A stretch of DNA of 30,000 bases from positions 132,501 through 162,500 of the forward strand of contig WBZZ01000486.1 in the NCBI GenBank assembly GCA_019918135.1, written 5' to 3'. Position numbers and translations under genes: made by a program. Shown in pieces: positions 1-10,529 of this stretch. The DNA is from Paulinella micropora (Eukaryota; Cercozoa; Imbricatea; Euglyphida; Paulinellidae). The notes under the pieces are model-generated. The model was not told the origin of the DNA and ran no database searches. It saw nothing but the letters and a program-made list of their open reading frames with translations. Position 1 is the stretch's first letter; every line of letters begins with the position of its first letter.

Positions 1-10
1 GGCCAATGCT

Positions 11-2390
11 ATGGTGGCAGCAGAGATGGTGGTTCAGATTGCAGAAGCTGTGGGCATGGGGACCCACTACTGGACGCCTGAGAGGCTGGATGCGTCCAGA
101 TTGATGGCATCAACGGAGGGAATGGTCGATCTCAATATAGCGAGGTTGGGACAAGTCCAAGCTGAAGCCTGGGGCACCACTGCCATGGCTGGAGACCTTT
201 CTCGTGACTTTGTCAAACGTCACGGACAGCCTGTGTACGACTTGGTTGGCTGTTGGCCGTCTTGGGATGTCTTGGATCAAGGGCATCCAAGATGGACTGA
301 AGTGCAAAAGTTTGCTCAGTTTCACAGTCAGGTTTGGGCCAGAGTGTCACCCACTGTGCACGCAATGGGCAACTTTATTTTTCGGCCCAAGAGTGGTGTT
401 GGGGCTAAAGTGCTCTCAATAGACGACGTGTTCACGCCCATTTTCGACGCAATGGATGGCTTCTGGGACAAGGCAGTCTCAGGGACAAAGCCCACTTGGG
501 CTACAGCGGGATCGTCTGAAAATCTCGTCACGTTGGAACGATTGCTGGTAGTGGATGCCATCGTTTATATGGCCAAAGCTTTTTATCATTTTGCTGTGGC
601 TTGGGATGGCCAGGCAGAACGACGAAAGCTTGCGGTTTCGTCATGGAACCGTAAGATGGAAAAGAACGACGAGGAACGACGTCCTACTATTGAACGTCAC
701 CAGAAGGATGTGGACCGCCTTCTGGGTGACCAGAAGGCTTTTGCTCTGGACAATCAGAAGGTTGCAATTCCTAGGCATATCTCTGAGCTTCGTATGTGGC
801 TGACAGAGGTACGTCGGGTCTGTCGTTCAGCTAACATTTATACGCCTGAGGATGTGGCCATAGTGGCTGATAGGTTCTTTCGTTGTCAGTCATCGGTGGA
901 CAACGAATGGCTTATGCAAAGCGAGGTGTGGGCAGCTTTTTGGGGAAAGCTGCAGTCTACTCGGTTCGACGCCATGTGTGGTCTGATGCTCGCAGAGAAG
1001 ATGGGCTACCATGTTTTTGCCTCTAAGTCACAGGAGGTCAGTCAGCTGCAGGCGGAGGTCAAGTGGATGGTGAATAAGAAGCCTGTACTCCACTACATGT
1101 TCCAGAGGATAATGGACATGGTGATTATGCTCACACCTGCAGAAGCCTTCAAATTGACGGCTGTGGCATTGTTCGATCTGAACAATCAAGTCTTTATTAA
1201 GATGGCGAAAGAGATTCAGACGGACACAGAGGTATGGGAATACCTCCTCAAGGGTACTGGACAGTCTACCCCTGAGGCCAGTCCGGAGATATGGAACGTG
1301 GATGAAGACGTGTTGGGGAAAGTCATGCGTCGAGTCCAGAAAACCATCATCGATGAGTGGAAGTGGTCGGGTCCGAGGTCAGGGACTCCCACTCAAGGTA
1401 ATCAGAACCAGGGGGGAGGGGATGGTGCGGGACCATTCGAGCCCGGGGATGAAGTTTATTGGGGCCTGGGGTACTCGTGCAGGGGACCTCAGTTCTATGG
1501 TCAGAGACCCCAAGGGGGGCCGGGGCAAGGTCGTCAACGGTTCCAGAGGTCATACTACAACCCCAGGGTGCATAGGCCGTTGTGCATGAAGAAGGCGGGA
1601 GCCTTGTGGCTCAAATCGGGAGCCATGTGCAAGAGCAATTGCCAGAATTTTCATCCTGAAGGCTGGGATGACTCGGTGCAGAAGGAAGTCTTGAGGAAGG
1701 TACGCTACGACTATCCAGTGGGTCCCTTCCATGGCTTGTTGAATACGAATAAGTATTCGCAGGAGCTCAAGAACCTTCAGGATCGTGATCGGAAGGCATA
1801 CGATCAGAAGGGATGGACGGATCCTGGTGTGAAGGGTGAATGGGAAAAGTTCAGGGTATGGAACCCTCTCACTTCAGATGGCGGCGACGCACCGGCGTCT
1901 ATGGGAAGAGATATCCCGGGCAGGCACGGGAATCAATCCGTGGACCCCTCATGGAATTTACGGGGGTCATCGGATGCGTCCTCAGCAAGGTCGGCTGCTA
2001 GTTTTTCGTCGAGCTCGTCGTCTAGATCGAGCGATCGGTCGGATCGAGGGCACCTTGACAACCGACGTAGTCGTTCAAGGTCAAGAGATCGTCGTAGTGA
2101 TCGTGAGGTCACTCATGTATCGGGCGGTCATCATTACGACGAGAGGGATGAAGCCCGAGATCGACGAGGATACGATCGAGGAGGGCATGTTCGTGGCGGA
2201 TACGACCGAGGACGACGCGATTCACGGAATCGAGATAGGTCACCGGAGCGGAGCCGAGATCGATCTCCACCGCGACGTCGGGGAGGGCGTTCAGATTCAC
2301 GGGAACGTCCCAACTCAAATCGGAGCCCGCAGTGGGGCGGCAATCAGGGTAGTTCCCTTTTTCCTAATGCAAATGTGTATGGGGGGGGGT
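11..2390 (+). CDS. Ty3/gypsy-type Gag with SR-rich tail (5' possibly incomplete)
   Basis: This is the Gag (structural) part of the LTR retrotransposon and lies directly upstream of, and in the same phase as, the pol frame. The first ATG is at 11, but the frame is open to the window edge, so the true start may lie outside. Residues about 1-450 look globular and helical. Around residues 520-550 there is a Cys/His cluster (C-x14-C-x3-C-x3-H) in place of a standard CCHC knuckle. From about residue 640 the protein is rich in Ser-Arg and Asp-Arg dipeptides, like an SR protein, and could bind RNA. At the nine-G run 2381-2389 the sensible reading changes phase: the next frame continues as a Gly/Gln/Pro-rich linker, while this one becomes low quality until its stop at 2758. 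I take the phase change as an indel in the G-run (mutation or assembly error); programmed frameshifting is less likely. The family assignment rests on context. Confidence 0.8.
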
Positions 2391-4870
2391 GCGGGAACTT
2401 TTCCCTCATCGCATATGCAGCAGGCGGGAGCAGGTGCTTACTATGCGGGTCCAGCTCCGGGGCAGCAGTTACCAGTAGGCTACGGGCAGCCGATGCAGCA
2501 GCAGTTCTACCAAGGGCAGCCACAGCAGCAGGTGGTTGCTTATGGGGGACAGTCTTACATCCCTCCAGCACCAATCTTGCCTGCTCCCGGTATGCCGATG
2601 GGAGGCGGTCAGGGGACCGGAGGACAGATGCCTCCGCAGCAACAAGTCCAGGGTATGGCGTTTGGTATAACGCTAGTGGACATGTTGGTGAATGTGCAGG
2701 GCAAAGCATTAATGCAAGTGCGGGGCCAGGGATCCCAGGAGGCAATCCCAGCGCCTGACTCGGAGGTCGGGAGGGAGAATAAGTCGGGTGAGTTGCCTGT
2801 CGGCCACGGAGGCGACATGGTTACTCATGACCTGCGATTTGATGATAGGACACGCGTGGTAACGCGGGGAGTCCAGGAAGCTACGGACGCGGTGGCCTTG
2901 GAAGGCCAGGATGGACAGAATGAGCAGGTTGAGGACCTTGATAGTCACAGGGACACTCTATGTCCGGTGATGAATAAAGGCACGGACCTTAATGTGGAGT
3001 TAGCGTCGGAGGCGCTTGAAAGTAAATATTTTGGTGGTTATGAAGCACTTTCAGCGGACGGGTGTGGCCCGGGGAAAGCTGAATTGCCTTTATTATTCAC
3101 TAAAATTTTTATTGAGGATGTACAGCAGGAATGCATTGTGGGCAATGATACAATGGCATCTCTGAATGTACTCGGGAAGGAATTTATTGAACTATGGAGC
3201 AGGGAACCATGGTTTAGACACGGGTTTCGGCCGTGTCGGTTGAGGATCAAGGGAGTGGGAGGCATGACCGGGGTCTCAGGGTCAGTCATGCTTACGTTCC
3301 TTTTGAAAGACGGGAAGTCTTTCTCTCATCGGTTTTGGGTCGTCCCAGCCTTTGCTGGTGGTCTCCTGTTGGGGCTGCGGAGCCTCAGACGAATGCACGC
3401 TCGGATTTATACGGATTTGAACGTGGTGCAGTACGGTGGATCCGAGGTGGCTCCGCGGTACGAGGTAGTACCGTATGAACCTTTACGGCGGGAAGGCCAA
3501 TGTGCGGTAGCGCACGATTTGGATGTGAGTGTCTCACCAGTCATGCGCGCTGACTGGGGGTGGACAAAGGTGGTGTCCGAGGGCACGGAGCCTTCGGTTA
3601 CACCCCACATTCAGGAGCCTGTAACAGCCTCGTTCTTCCATGTATGCACAGTAGAGTCGGGGGACTCTGGGGAAGCAAGTGTGGTTGCTGACAATTCTGA
3701 CGACAAGATACAGGAGACGGAATATGTCATGACCACAACCTTTGGCTGGGCCTACAGGGACCCACGCGACGTGAGGGTCGTGAACGTGGACTGTAGGGAT
3801 TCCGCAAAGGATGAGGCGGTAGTGGCCGCGATAGACGCGAGGTTGGAACACCTCTACGCAGCAAAAGCGGAATTGTTGCGGGGTACGATTGCGGGCATGG
3901 AGGATGCCGGTGATCAGCATGTCTATATAGATGTGCATTCGATCACGACGTCTCATGTGGTTTGGAATGTTACCCAACATAAGCTGCCGGTCAAGCAGCC
4001 TAAGCCGATCGTAGAAGCCTTCTTGAAGAGTCACTGGGATGATAATTTGTTTTTCCCTAAGGGAGTCAAGGCCATTAAGGAGGTCTTGAAAAACAGGCTA
4101 TCGGTGGATGATTTCACTATAGTCATCCCAGTGGGAACTCGGACGGAAATGTGGTGGCAGGATGTAGAGGATCATCTTATTGATGACCCGGTCCCGATCC
4201 CACATAAAGGCCATAAGCTGGTCTTGGCTTTAGTACGATTGGGGACGAAGGAGAAGGCGTTGGCTTATGGGGCCAAGTTAATGCAACGTGAGATGGCGGA
4301 TGTGAGAAAGCAAGCCTTCTCTTGGATATCGGGTATATATCACCGCACGCATGCAATGCAATATGCCATTATCATAGATCATGTGGCACAGCTTGCCCAG
4401 TGGAGAGGCAAGGAGGAAACTAGGTACCATGGGACGATGGTACGTGAGGATGAGCGGCCTGTTCCGATGGAGGATGTGGCGCAGTTATCACGTAAGGCCT
4501 CTCATAAGGAGATTGAGGAGGCTAGGATAGCCGCGGAAAAGGCTATTGCGGAGAAATATAGTACTTGGGAAGGTACTATGAAGGAGCGAGATGCCCTCAA
4601 GGGTATCTTGGAGAATAATATGGAGGTATTTGGGCCTCTTGAGGCGGGCTCTGTTCGGGGTTACGAGGCTAACTTTGGACGGAAGCTGGGTGAAGACGTG
4701 GTGGGTCACAGGAGACCGTCACGTATGAGCTATCACGAGGATCGGATGGCTCGGGAGATCACTCAGGAGCTTTTGGAGAAGGACATCATTGAGGCACGCT
4801 TATCGGAGGTGTCTTCACCTGTGCGTATGGCGCCCAAGCCGGATGGGTCCTTACGTATGTGTATCATTAC
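2382..4870 (+). CDS. Retropepsin-like protease, spacer and N-terminus of reverse transcriptase
   Basis: This is the middle part of the retrotransposon polyprotein. A Gln/Gly/Pro-rich linker (to about 2700) leads to an aspartic-protease-like segment at about 3085-3420. There the catalytic motif reads D-T-M-A-S, followed by a Gly-rich flap-like stretch and a final LLLGL motif. In typical retropepsins the motif is D-[ST]-G-A-[ST], so Met replaces the usual Gly. A spacer of about 450 residues follows, including a charged helical part at about 4290-4600. The segment ends with the start of the reverse transcriptase (MAPKPDGSLRMC, just before 4862), which in Ty3 elements continues into a D-Y motif. 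That continuation is instead found in the next phase, so one base appears to be missing near 4869. The frame therefore stops at 4892. The region overlaps the Gag frame upstream (open from 1836), where this phase looks non-coding. Confidence 0.82.
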
Positions 4871-7800
4871 TATAGGATCAATAAGATTCTGAAGCAGATC
4901 GAGACACCGGTACCGGATCTCAGGAAGGGGATCAACCGGCTCAAGCATGCGAAGGTGTATACTACGCTTGATCTTAAGAGCGGGTTTTGGCAAATCCCTC
5001 TTAATGAGTCATGTCGGTATCTCACAGCGTTTATGGTCGGAATGACTACATACGTGTGGAAGGTATTACCGATGGGTCTTAAGTGCTCTCCGGGTCTATT
5101 TCAGCATGCTATGACTAAGATGCTGGGGAAGGAGTACGACGATGAGGCGACGGTGGTTCGTCTTGGGTCGACGGAGGATTATGCTTTCTGTTACATAGAT
5201 GATATTATCATTTATTCAGAGAGTATGGAGAAACACGTGGAACACGTGCAGGACGTCTTGCGACGTATAAGCGCGTTTGGATTGCGCTTGAATGCACAGA
5301 AATGTGACTTCGCACAAAGAAAGATACAGTACCTGGGATATGAGATCTCAGAGGGTCGGTGTGCGATTGCATATGAAAAGAGGAACTATGTAGCGTCTAT
5401 GCCGATGCCAAAGACTCGGACGGACTTACATTCCTTTATATCGCTGGCTCAGTATTATGGTGAATTCATTCCGGGGTTTGCGGAAAGAGTAGCGGTGGTC
5501 AGGAAATTCCTGAAGCAAGGGGTCGGGGACGACCCATGGCCGGAGGAAGTCACGAGAGTGATAGCGGAGCTCAAGGATGAGATCGCTAAAGACCCAAGGC
5601 AGGGAGGTCGAGTTCTTATGTTACCTGACTGGAAGGAACAGTTCGTGCTCGACACTGACGCGTCTTCGTACGCGGTAGGAGCGGTGCTTCAACAGATGGA
5701 CAAGTCCATTGGGCAGTTGCGGCCCGTTATGTTCATCAGCCGGCAGCTGATACCGGCGGAAAAGGAATACTGCACAAGGCAGCGGGAAGCACTCGCTATA
5801 GTGTGGGCTTTCCAGAGGTTGCGGGAATACCTGTGGGGTACTCCTAACATTTTGGTTAGAACGGACCATCATAACCTGCTATGGCTCATGTCTGGAGATC
5901 ATACAGGTAGGTTGGCCAGGTGGCAGTTGGAATTGGCGGAGTATGACTTCACCATTCATTACATCAAGGGCAAAAGGAATGTTGTCCCTGATTTTTGTTC
6001 TCGGTATGAGGACAAGAGTGGACAGAAGGATAAGGCCGTTGATGATTTACAGCGACGTAATACGGTCAAGGAGGTGCGAATGGCACAGTTTGAATTTCGA
6101 ACGCCGGGGGCGGTGTTCGCAATCATGGGTCATGATGTGGATCTACATGATTGGGAGGAACAGGGAGCGGAAGACACCAAGTTGCCATCGGGGCTTTGGT
6201 ATCATCCGTTCACGCATAATAACAATCAACGTGACACGCGCAGCGAGGAAGTGCCTGCGTTGGAAGCAGTCGAGGTAGCGGCACGAGACAAATGTGCATG
6301 CTGTTACTCGCCGATCGCGAGAGAGGCGTGTGAGGACATCCTATGGGCGGAAGCAAGGACCGCGGATAGGAAAGAGGGGGAGGATGTTATGGAAGGAAGG
6401 CAGGGTGCCTTTAACGCGGTCTTGTTACCGAAGGGCCCGATGTGCCTTAACTTGGAGGATGAAGAAAAAGTTAAGGAGGAACATCTTTTTCAGTTACCGG
6501 AGGCACATCCGGAAAAGGTTCGATTCCAGTTGGAAACTGACACGGCAGTCAGACTGGCGTCGGTGGAAACTTTTTGGACTTTCACAAAGGAAAGTACGGA
6601 GTATAAGGAGTTGAGAGAACATCTGCTCAATCCACAGGCAAGGCCCGAGGACATTGACATAAGGAAACTCAAGCGGTGCTTGGTACTAAAGGATGGACTC
6701 CTTTGGTATATGGGAAAAGATGGCGTATATACCAATGAGGAGGATCGATGGTTGTTATGGGTTCCGCAGGAACTCAGAACGTCTTTGTTAATTGCGGCGC
6801 GTCATTGTCCTATGCAGAGCCACCCGGGGGTGGAAAGGATGACGTGGTCGTTAAGGAGACGTTTTTGGTGGAATAACCTGGGAGAACGGGTTAAGGAGTT
6901 TGTGAAGGGTTGTCCTCATTGTCAGATGGCCAAGTTGCCATATAGGCCGAAGATGTGGCTTAAGGGTGAATATGATATCACTCTGGATATTTTCGATACC
7001 TTGCATATCGATCATGTGGGTCCTTTTCCAGAGGCGGGAACGGAAAAATTCAAATATCTCTTAACGGTTATTGATCGAACTTCCAATTATGTCAGTACTG
7101 TACCTGTTACGGATGTGACAGCGGAAGTGACAGCGGCGGCGCTGATTGATCTGGTATTCTGCCGTATTGGGATATCGAGAAGGATTATTTCGGATAGAGG
7201 AACGAGTTTCGCGAATGAGGTTTCGCAAAGGATTGCCAAGTTCTTTGGGTTCGATTGGCAGTATGTGACTGCTTTTAACCCAATGGCGAATGGTAAGATT
7301 GAACGCGTTCACAGGACGTTGAAGGCAGCGTTGAAGACTTATTGTAAGAACAGCCAGCTTAACTGTGTATATGTGGTACCTATGTTCACGTTTGCTGTCA
7401 ACAATTTAGCTTCGGCGTCGTTAGGCGGACACGCGCGGGGTGTCAGTCCGCATCAGGTGGTCTATGGACGGGCGTTAAACACGCCGACGGAACTGTTGTT
7501 TCCGCCTGATAAGTGGGAACCGTGTGAACTGTTAGGAGTTCGCTTACGAGCGATCGCGGAAGCACGGAGTGCGATTGAGAAGTGTCGGGAGACGCTGAGA
7601 GAGGTTCAGCGGGAACAGGAAATGGGCAAGTACTCTCATGTGGAGTACAAGGAAGGTGATACAGTGTTGCTGTATGTACCGACGGTACCGAAAGGGGTAT
7701 CGATTAAGTTTTACAATAAGTGGCATGGGCCATTTAAGATAGTACGTCAGACGGGTGCGTACAATTACAAGATTGCACCTACGGGGGCACGTGGAAGGGA

Positions 7801-8542
7801 ACAGATTGTTCATGTTCGTCGGTTGGCGAAGTTCAGTCCTTATTTGCTGGAGGACGAGAATGAGGAACAAGCGCTGAGGCGTATTGCACCAGCGTTTAGA
7901 CAGCCGCCAGCATTGCTTACGCGCAAGGAGCGTGAGGAGGCGTTGCGAAAGCAACAGAAGGAAGAAAAGGCTGAGGCCAAAAATGCTGGACAACAGGATC
8001 GTTCGGCTTCGGACGTCAAGGTAGACGTCAAAGATGGGAGGGAAATTCCGAAGTCATCGGAAATGTCGGATCGGAAAGGCACGGTATGGAAGAAACAGTG
8101 GATAGCCGGTAAGGAAGTGGCTAAGATCGACTGGCAGGTTGATAAGTTCTATCTATGTCGACCGCACGAGGATACGGTCATGGATAAGGACTTTGATTAT
8201 TTCTTTTTAATGCAGGTTACGTATGTACAGCCTAGAACGCGGGTACGTGCTGCGTTGGGACTTGCTCCGACAATGCAGTTTTGGAGGAGCAAGAGTGTTA
8301 TTGATATGACGCGGGAAAGAATCTTTGCGCCAGTATTTCGAGACGGCAAAGATTTGGAGCAGTGGGATGCGTCCATCGAGAAGGACGATGAGGATTTTAC
8401 AACATGGACGGTGCAAATGATGCCAAGGGTGGTTTTGGATATGCAGTTCGAGTTAACAGAGGAAAGAATGATTCCGCTTCGTATTTGGGAAAGTCCAAAG
8501 TGCGGGCATATCATTTTTGTTGATAGGTGCACCAAAATGTGA
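4859..8542 (+). CDS. pol: Ty3/gypsy Pol: reverse transcriptase, RNase H, integrase
   Basis: This is the enzymatic part of the element; it copies element RNA into DNA and inserts it. Counting from the ATG at 4859, RT has the catalytic YIDD box at residues 112-115 after FLDLKSG-like and LPMGLKCSP motifs. RNase H spans about 260-385 with DTDAS, the E of REALAIVWAF and RTDHHNL. The integrase zinc finger lies at about 647-695 (H-x5-H...C-P-H-C). The core has LHIDHVG, then IISDRG and KIERVH, with exactly 35 residues between the second Asp and the Glu (D,D35E). A GPY/F-type module (KWHGPFKIV) is at about 954, followed by a charged region and an extra globular C-terminus of about 150 residues. RT-RH-IN order defines Ty3/gypsy. 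The N-terminus of RT lies in another phase upstream, so the ATG at 4859 is unlikely to be the native start. The frame also ends early; see the segment at 8529. Confidence 0.95.
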   Translation: MYHYYRINKILKQIETPVPDLRKGINRLKHAKVYTTLDLKSGFWQIPLNESCRYLTAFMVGMTTYVWKVLPMGLKCSPGLFQHAMTKMLGKEYDDEATVVRLGSTEDYAFCYIDDIIIYSESMEKHVEHVQDVLRRISAFGLRLNAQKCDFAQRKIQYLGYEISEGRCAIAYEKRNYVASMPMPKTRTDLHSFISLAQYYGEFIPGFAERVAVVRKFLKQGVGDDPWPEEVTRVIAELKDEIAKDPRQGGRVLMLPDWKEQFVLDTDASSYAVGAVLQQMDKSIGQLRPVMFISRQLIPAEKEYCTRQREALAIVWAFQRLREYLWGTPNILVRTDHHNLLWLMSGDHTGRLARWQLELAEYDFTIHYIKGKRNVVPDFCSRYEDKSGQKDKAVDDLQRRNTVKEVRMAQFEFRTPGAVFAIMGHDVDLHDWEEQGAEDTKLPSGLWYHPFTHNNNQRDTRSEEVPALEAVEVAARDKCACCYSPIAREACEDILWAEARTADRKEGEDVMEGRQGAFNAVLLPKGPMCLNLEDEEKVKEEHLFQLPEAHPEKVRFQLETDTAVRLASVETFWTFTKESTEYKELREHLLNPQARPEDIDIRKLKRCLVLKDGLLWYMGKDGVYTNEEDRWLLWVPQELRTSLLIAARHCPMQSHPGVERMTWSLRRRFWWNNLGERVKEFVKGCPHCQMAKLPYRPKMWLKGEYDITLDIFDTLHIDHVGPFPEAGTEKFKYLLTVIDRTSNYVSTVPVTDVTAEVTAAALIDLVFCRIGISRRIISDRGTSFANEVSQRIAKFFGFDWQYVTAFNPMANGKIERVHRTLKAALKTYCKNSQLNCVYVVPMFTFAVNNLASASLGGHARGVSPHQVVYGRALNTPTELLFPPDKWEPCELLGVRLRAIAEARSAIEKCRETLREVQREQEMGKYSHVEYKEGDTVLLYVPTVPKGVSIKFYNKWHGPFKIVRQTGAYNYKIAPTGARGREQIVHVRRLAKFSPYLLEDENEEQALRRIAPAFRQPPALLTRKEREEALRKQQKEEKAEAKNAGQQDRSASDVKVDVKDGREIPKSSEMSDRKGTVWKKQWIAGKEVAKIDWQVDKFYLCRPHEDTVMDKDFDYFFLMQVTYVQPRTRVRAALGLAPTMQFWRSKSVIDMTRERIFAPVFRDGKDLEQWDASIEKDDEDFTTWTVQMMPRVVLDMQFELTEERMIPLRIWESPKCGHIIFVDRCTKM

Positions 8543-8642
8543 GAAAGAAGTGGCGGCGAAGAAGAGAAGGGCTAAAGAGACGCAGTCGGAAGCAGTAGAG
8601 CACAGGGGTCGAGGACGACCTCGGAAACAAGTCAAAACGTGA
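8529..8642 (+). CDS. Out-of-phase C-terminal tail of Pol with AT-hook
   Basis: Immediately before the pol stop at 8542, a different phase reads into a Lys/Arg-rich tail that ends at the TGA at 8640-8642. It contains RGRGRPRK (8604-8627), which matches the GRP core of an AT-hook, the short motif that binds the minor groove of A/T-rich DNA. The upstream phase change falls near a T-run (8514-8518), which suggests another one-base indel. I infer that the native integrase ended in this AT-hook and that it may steer insertion to AT-rich DNA. Chromodomain tails play a targeting role in chromoviruses, but an AT-hook is less usual. The stretch is short, so it could be a chance open frame, although the basic composition and clean motif argue against that. 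Confidence 0.55.
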   Translation, partial: APKCEKEVAAKKRRAKETQSEAVEHRGRGRPRKQVKT

Positions 8643-9082
8643 AGCTACGAAGTCTGATGTCGCTTACGGATCATTGGCTACTTTGATTTTCTACGGGAAA
8701 GGGGAGATCAAGACGGGGCATTTCTTTTAATGCCTGAGGTGAAAGAGCTAGGCTCGGGGGCACGAGTTCTCATGGGAGACTCGCACTGGACGTGGACCAA
8801 TTATTTTTACTTATTCGACAGCCGGGATGCTTCATGTCATGTATCGGTCGGTCGAGGGCGCCTTCGAATGAGGAGTCAGTCTTCGGCGTGGGGGTCGACC
8901 GCTTACATCGGCTTCCCCCAAGGGGGCAAAGGGATTGTCGGCCGGCCCGTACATTACATAGTGGCATCAAGTGTTGTCCGGCTTGTCGTTACTTGACTCT
9001 TATGCTTGGTCTGCCCCTCTACAGTTGAGGTACGACTAAGTGTCAGAGTAGCTGTTCCGGTTACAGAACTGGCGACAGGGCC
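8643..9082 (+). other. Retrotransposon 3' non-coding region, polypurine tract and possible 3' LTR remnant
   Basis: No gene is visible here. A purine-rich stretch at 8695-8718 (GGGAAAGGGGAG, then GATCAAGACGGGG) is the expected polypurine tract that primes plus-strand DNA synthesis. An LTR should begin just after it, for example at the TG at 8731, but the 5' LTR is outside the window so neither end can be verified. The last bases before the AAT repeat (about 9064-9082) match 17 bases of the SINE tRNA-like head, so the LTR, if present, is probably interrupted or ends before about 9060. Confidence 0.4.
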
Positions 9083-9131
<49 letters not shown>

Positions 9132-9400
9132 GTGCTTCTCTGTCAATGGCTGATGCATTTCTGCACATGCGCCTCCATCGTCTCACCCGTGAGGGGAGTA
9201 CGAAGAATTGACGATAAGCTCTAATGACACCCCCGCAAGGGCAGTTCCAACACTTCCAGACGGGCCGGTATGTTCAATGAAAATACTGGTCCAGAAATAG
9301 ACCGGTATGTTCAATAAAAATACTGGTGGCACCGACGGGAATCGAACTGGCGACAGGGCCCAGATGGTAGAACTTGACCACTGGGCTATCACGGTGTCCA
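9083..9400 (-). mobile_element. tRNA-derived SINE, copy 1
   Basis: Read on the minus strand, the element starts with a tRNA-like head at about 9400-9328. It contains an A box (TAGCCCAGTGG, 9388-9378) and a B box (GTTCGATTCCC, 9347-9337), the internal RNA polymerase III promoter. A body of about 200 bp follows, containing a duplicated unit of about 33 bp (GAACATACCGG core). The element ends in an (ATT)n tail at 9130-9083. No protein is encoded; mobilisation would depend on LINE machinery elsewhere. The isoleucine- or leucine-rich open frames here are only the trinucleotide repeat. Confidence 0.88.
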
Positions 9401-9408
9401 TAATAATG

Positions 9409-9474
<66 letters not shown>

Positions 9475-9714
9475 GTGCTTCTCTGTCAATGGCGAATGCA
9501 TTTCTGCACATGTGCCTCCATCGTCTCACCCGCGAGGGGAGTACGAAGATTTGATGATAAGCTCTACTGACACCCCCGCAAGGCAGCTCCAAGCCTTCCA
9601 GACAGACCATTCCTTTCAAAGAAAATATCCTTTGAAAATACTGGCCCCGACTGGAATCGAACTGGCGACAGGTCCCAGATGGTAGACCTTAACCACTGGG
9701 CTATCGCGGTGCCA
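9401..9714 (-). mobile_element. tRNA-derived SINE, copy 2 (most complete head)
   Basis: On the minus strand the tRNA-like head is at about 9714-9645, with A box at 9703-9693 and B box at 9662-9652. It is followed by the shared body (GCGGGGGTGTCA and the GACGATGGAGG region) and an (ATT)n tail at 9474-9401 that abuts the head of copy 1. This copy differs from the others in the middle of the body: it lacks the duplicated GAACATACCGG unit and has a different AAAGGATATTTTC segment. It may represent a separate subfamily. Confidence 0.87.
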
Positions 9715-10061
<347 letters not shown>

Positions 10062-10120
<59 letters not shown>

Positions 10121-10390
10121 TAGTGCTTCTCTGTCAATGGCTGATGCATTTCTGCACATGCGCCTCCATCGTCTCACCCGTGAGGGGAGTACGAAGAATT
10201 GACGATAAGCTCTAATGACACCCCCGCAAGGGCAGTTCCAACACTTCCAGACGGGCCGGTATGTTCAATGAAAATACTGGTCCAGAAATAGACCGGTATG
10301 TTCAATGAAAATACTGGTGGCACCGACGGGAATCGAACTGGCGACAGGGCCCAGATGGTAGAACTTGACCACTGGGCTATCACGGTGTCC

Positions 10391-10391
<1 letters not shown>
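10062..10391 (-). mobile_element. tRNA-derived SINE, copy 4
   Basis: Minus-strand copy with a complete head at about 10391-10320 (A and B boxes as in copy 1), a body with the duplicated unit of about 33 bp, and an (ATT)n tail at about 10120-10062 that interrupts copy 3. Its body is nearly identical to copy 1, suggesting recent activity or segmental duplication. Confidence 0.87.

Positions 10392-10466
<75 letters not shown>
10392..10466. repeat. (AAT)n microsatellite at the right end of the SINE array
   Basis: Uninterrupted AAT repeats abut the head of SINE copy 4 on its upstream side, with no fifth SINE body beyond. It is either the original A/T-rich landing site or the tail of a lost copy. 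It ends 63 bp before the ATG at 10530. Confidence 0.95.
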
Positions 10467-10467
<1 letters not shown>

Positions 10468-10529
10468 CCGAACCTTAACTTCAATTGTGGCAGGGGAGCG
10501 CAAACAAAATTCTGACTTGAGGAAAAACC

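Noticed and set aside
204..803. Short frames inside gag on both strands
   Set aside because: Overlap the long Gag frame and lack coding character.
9328..9400. tRNA gene suggested by A and B boxes
   Set aside because: The head occurs in repeated copies followed by a common body and tail; it is a SINE promoter, and a cloverleaf with proper stems was not evident.
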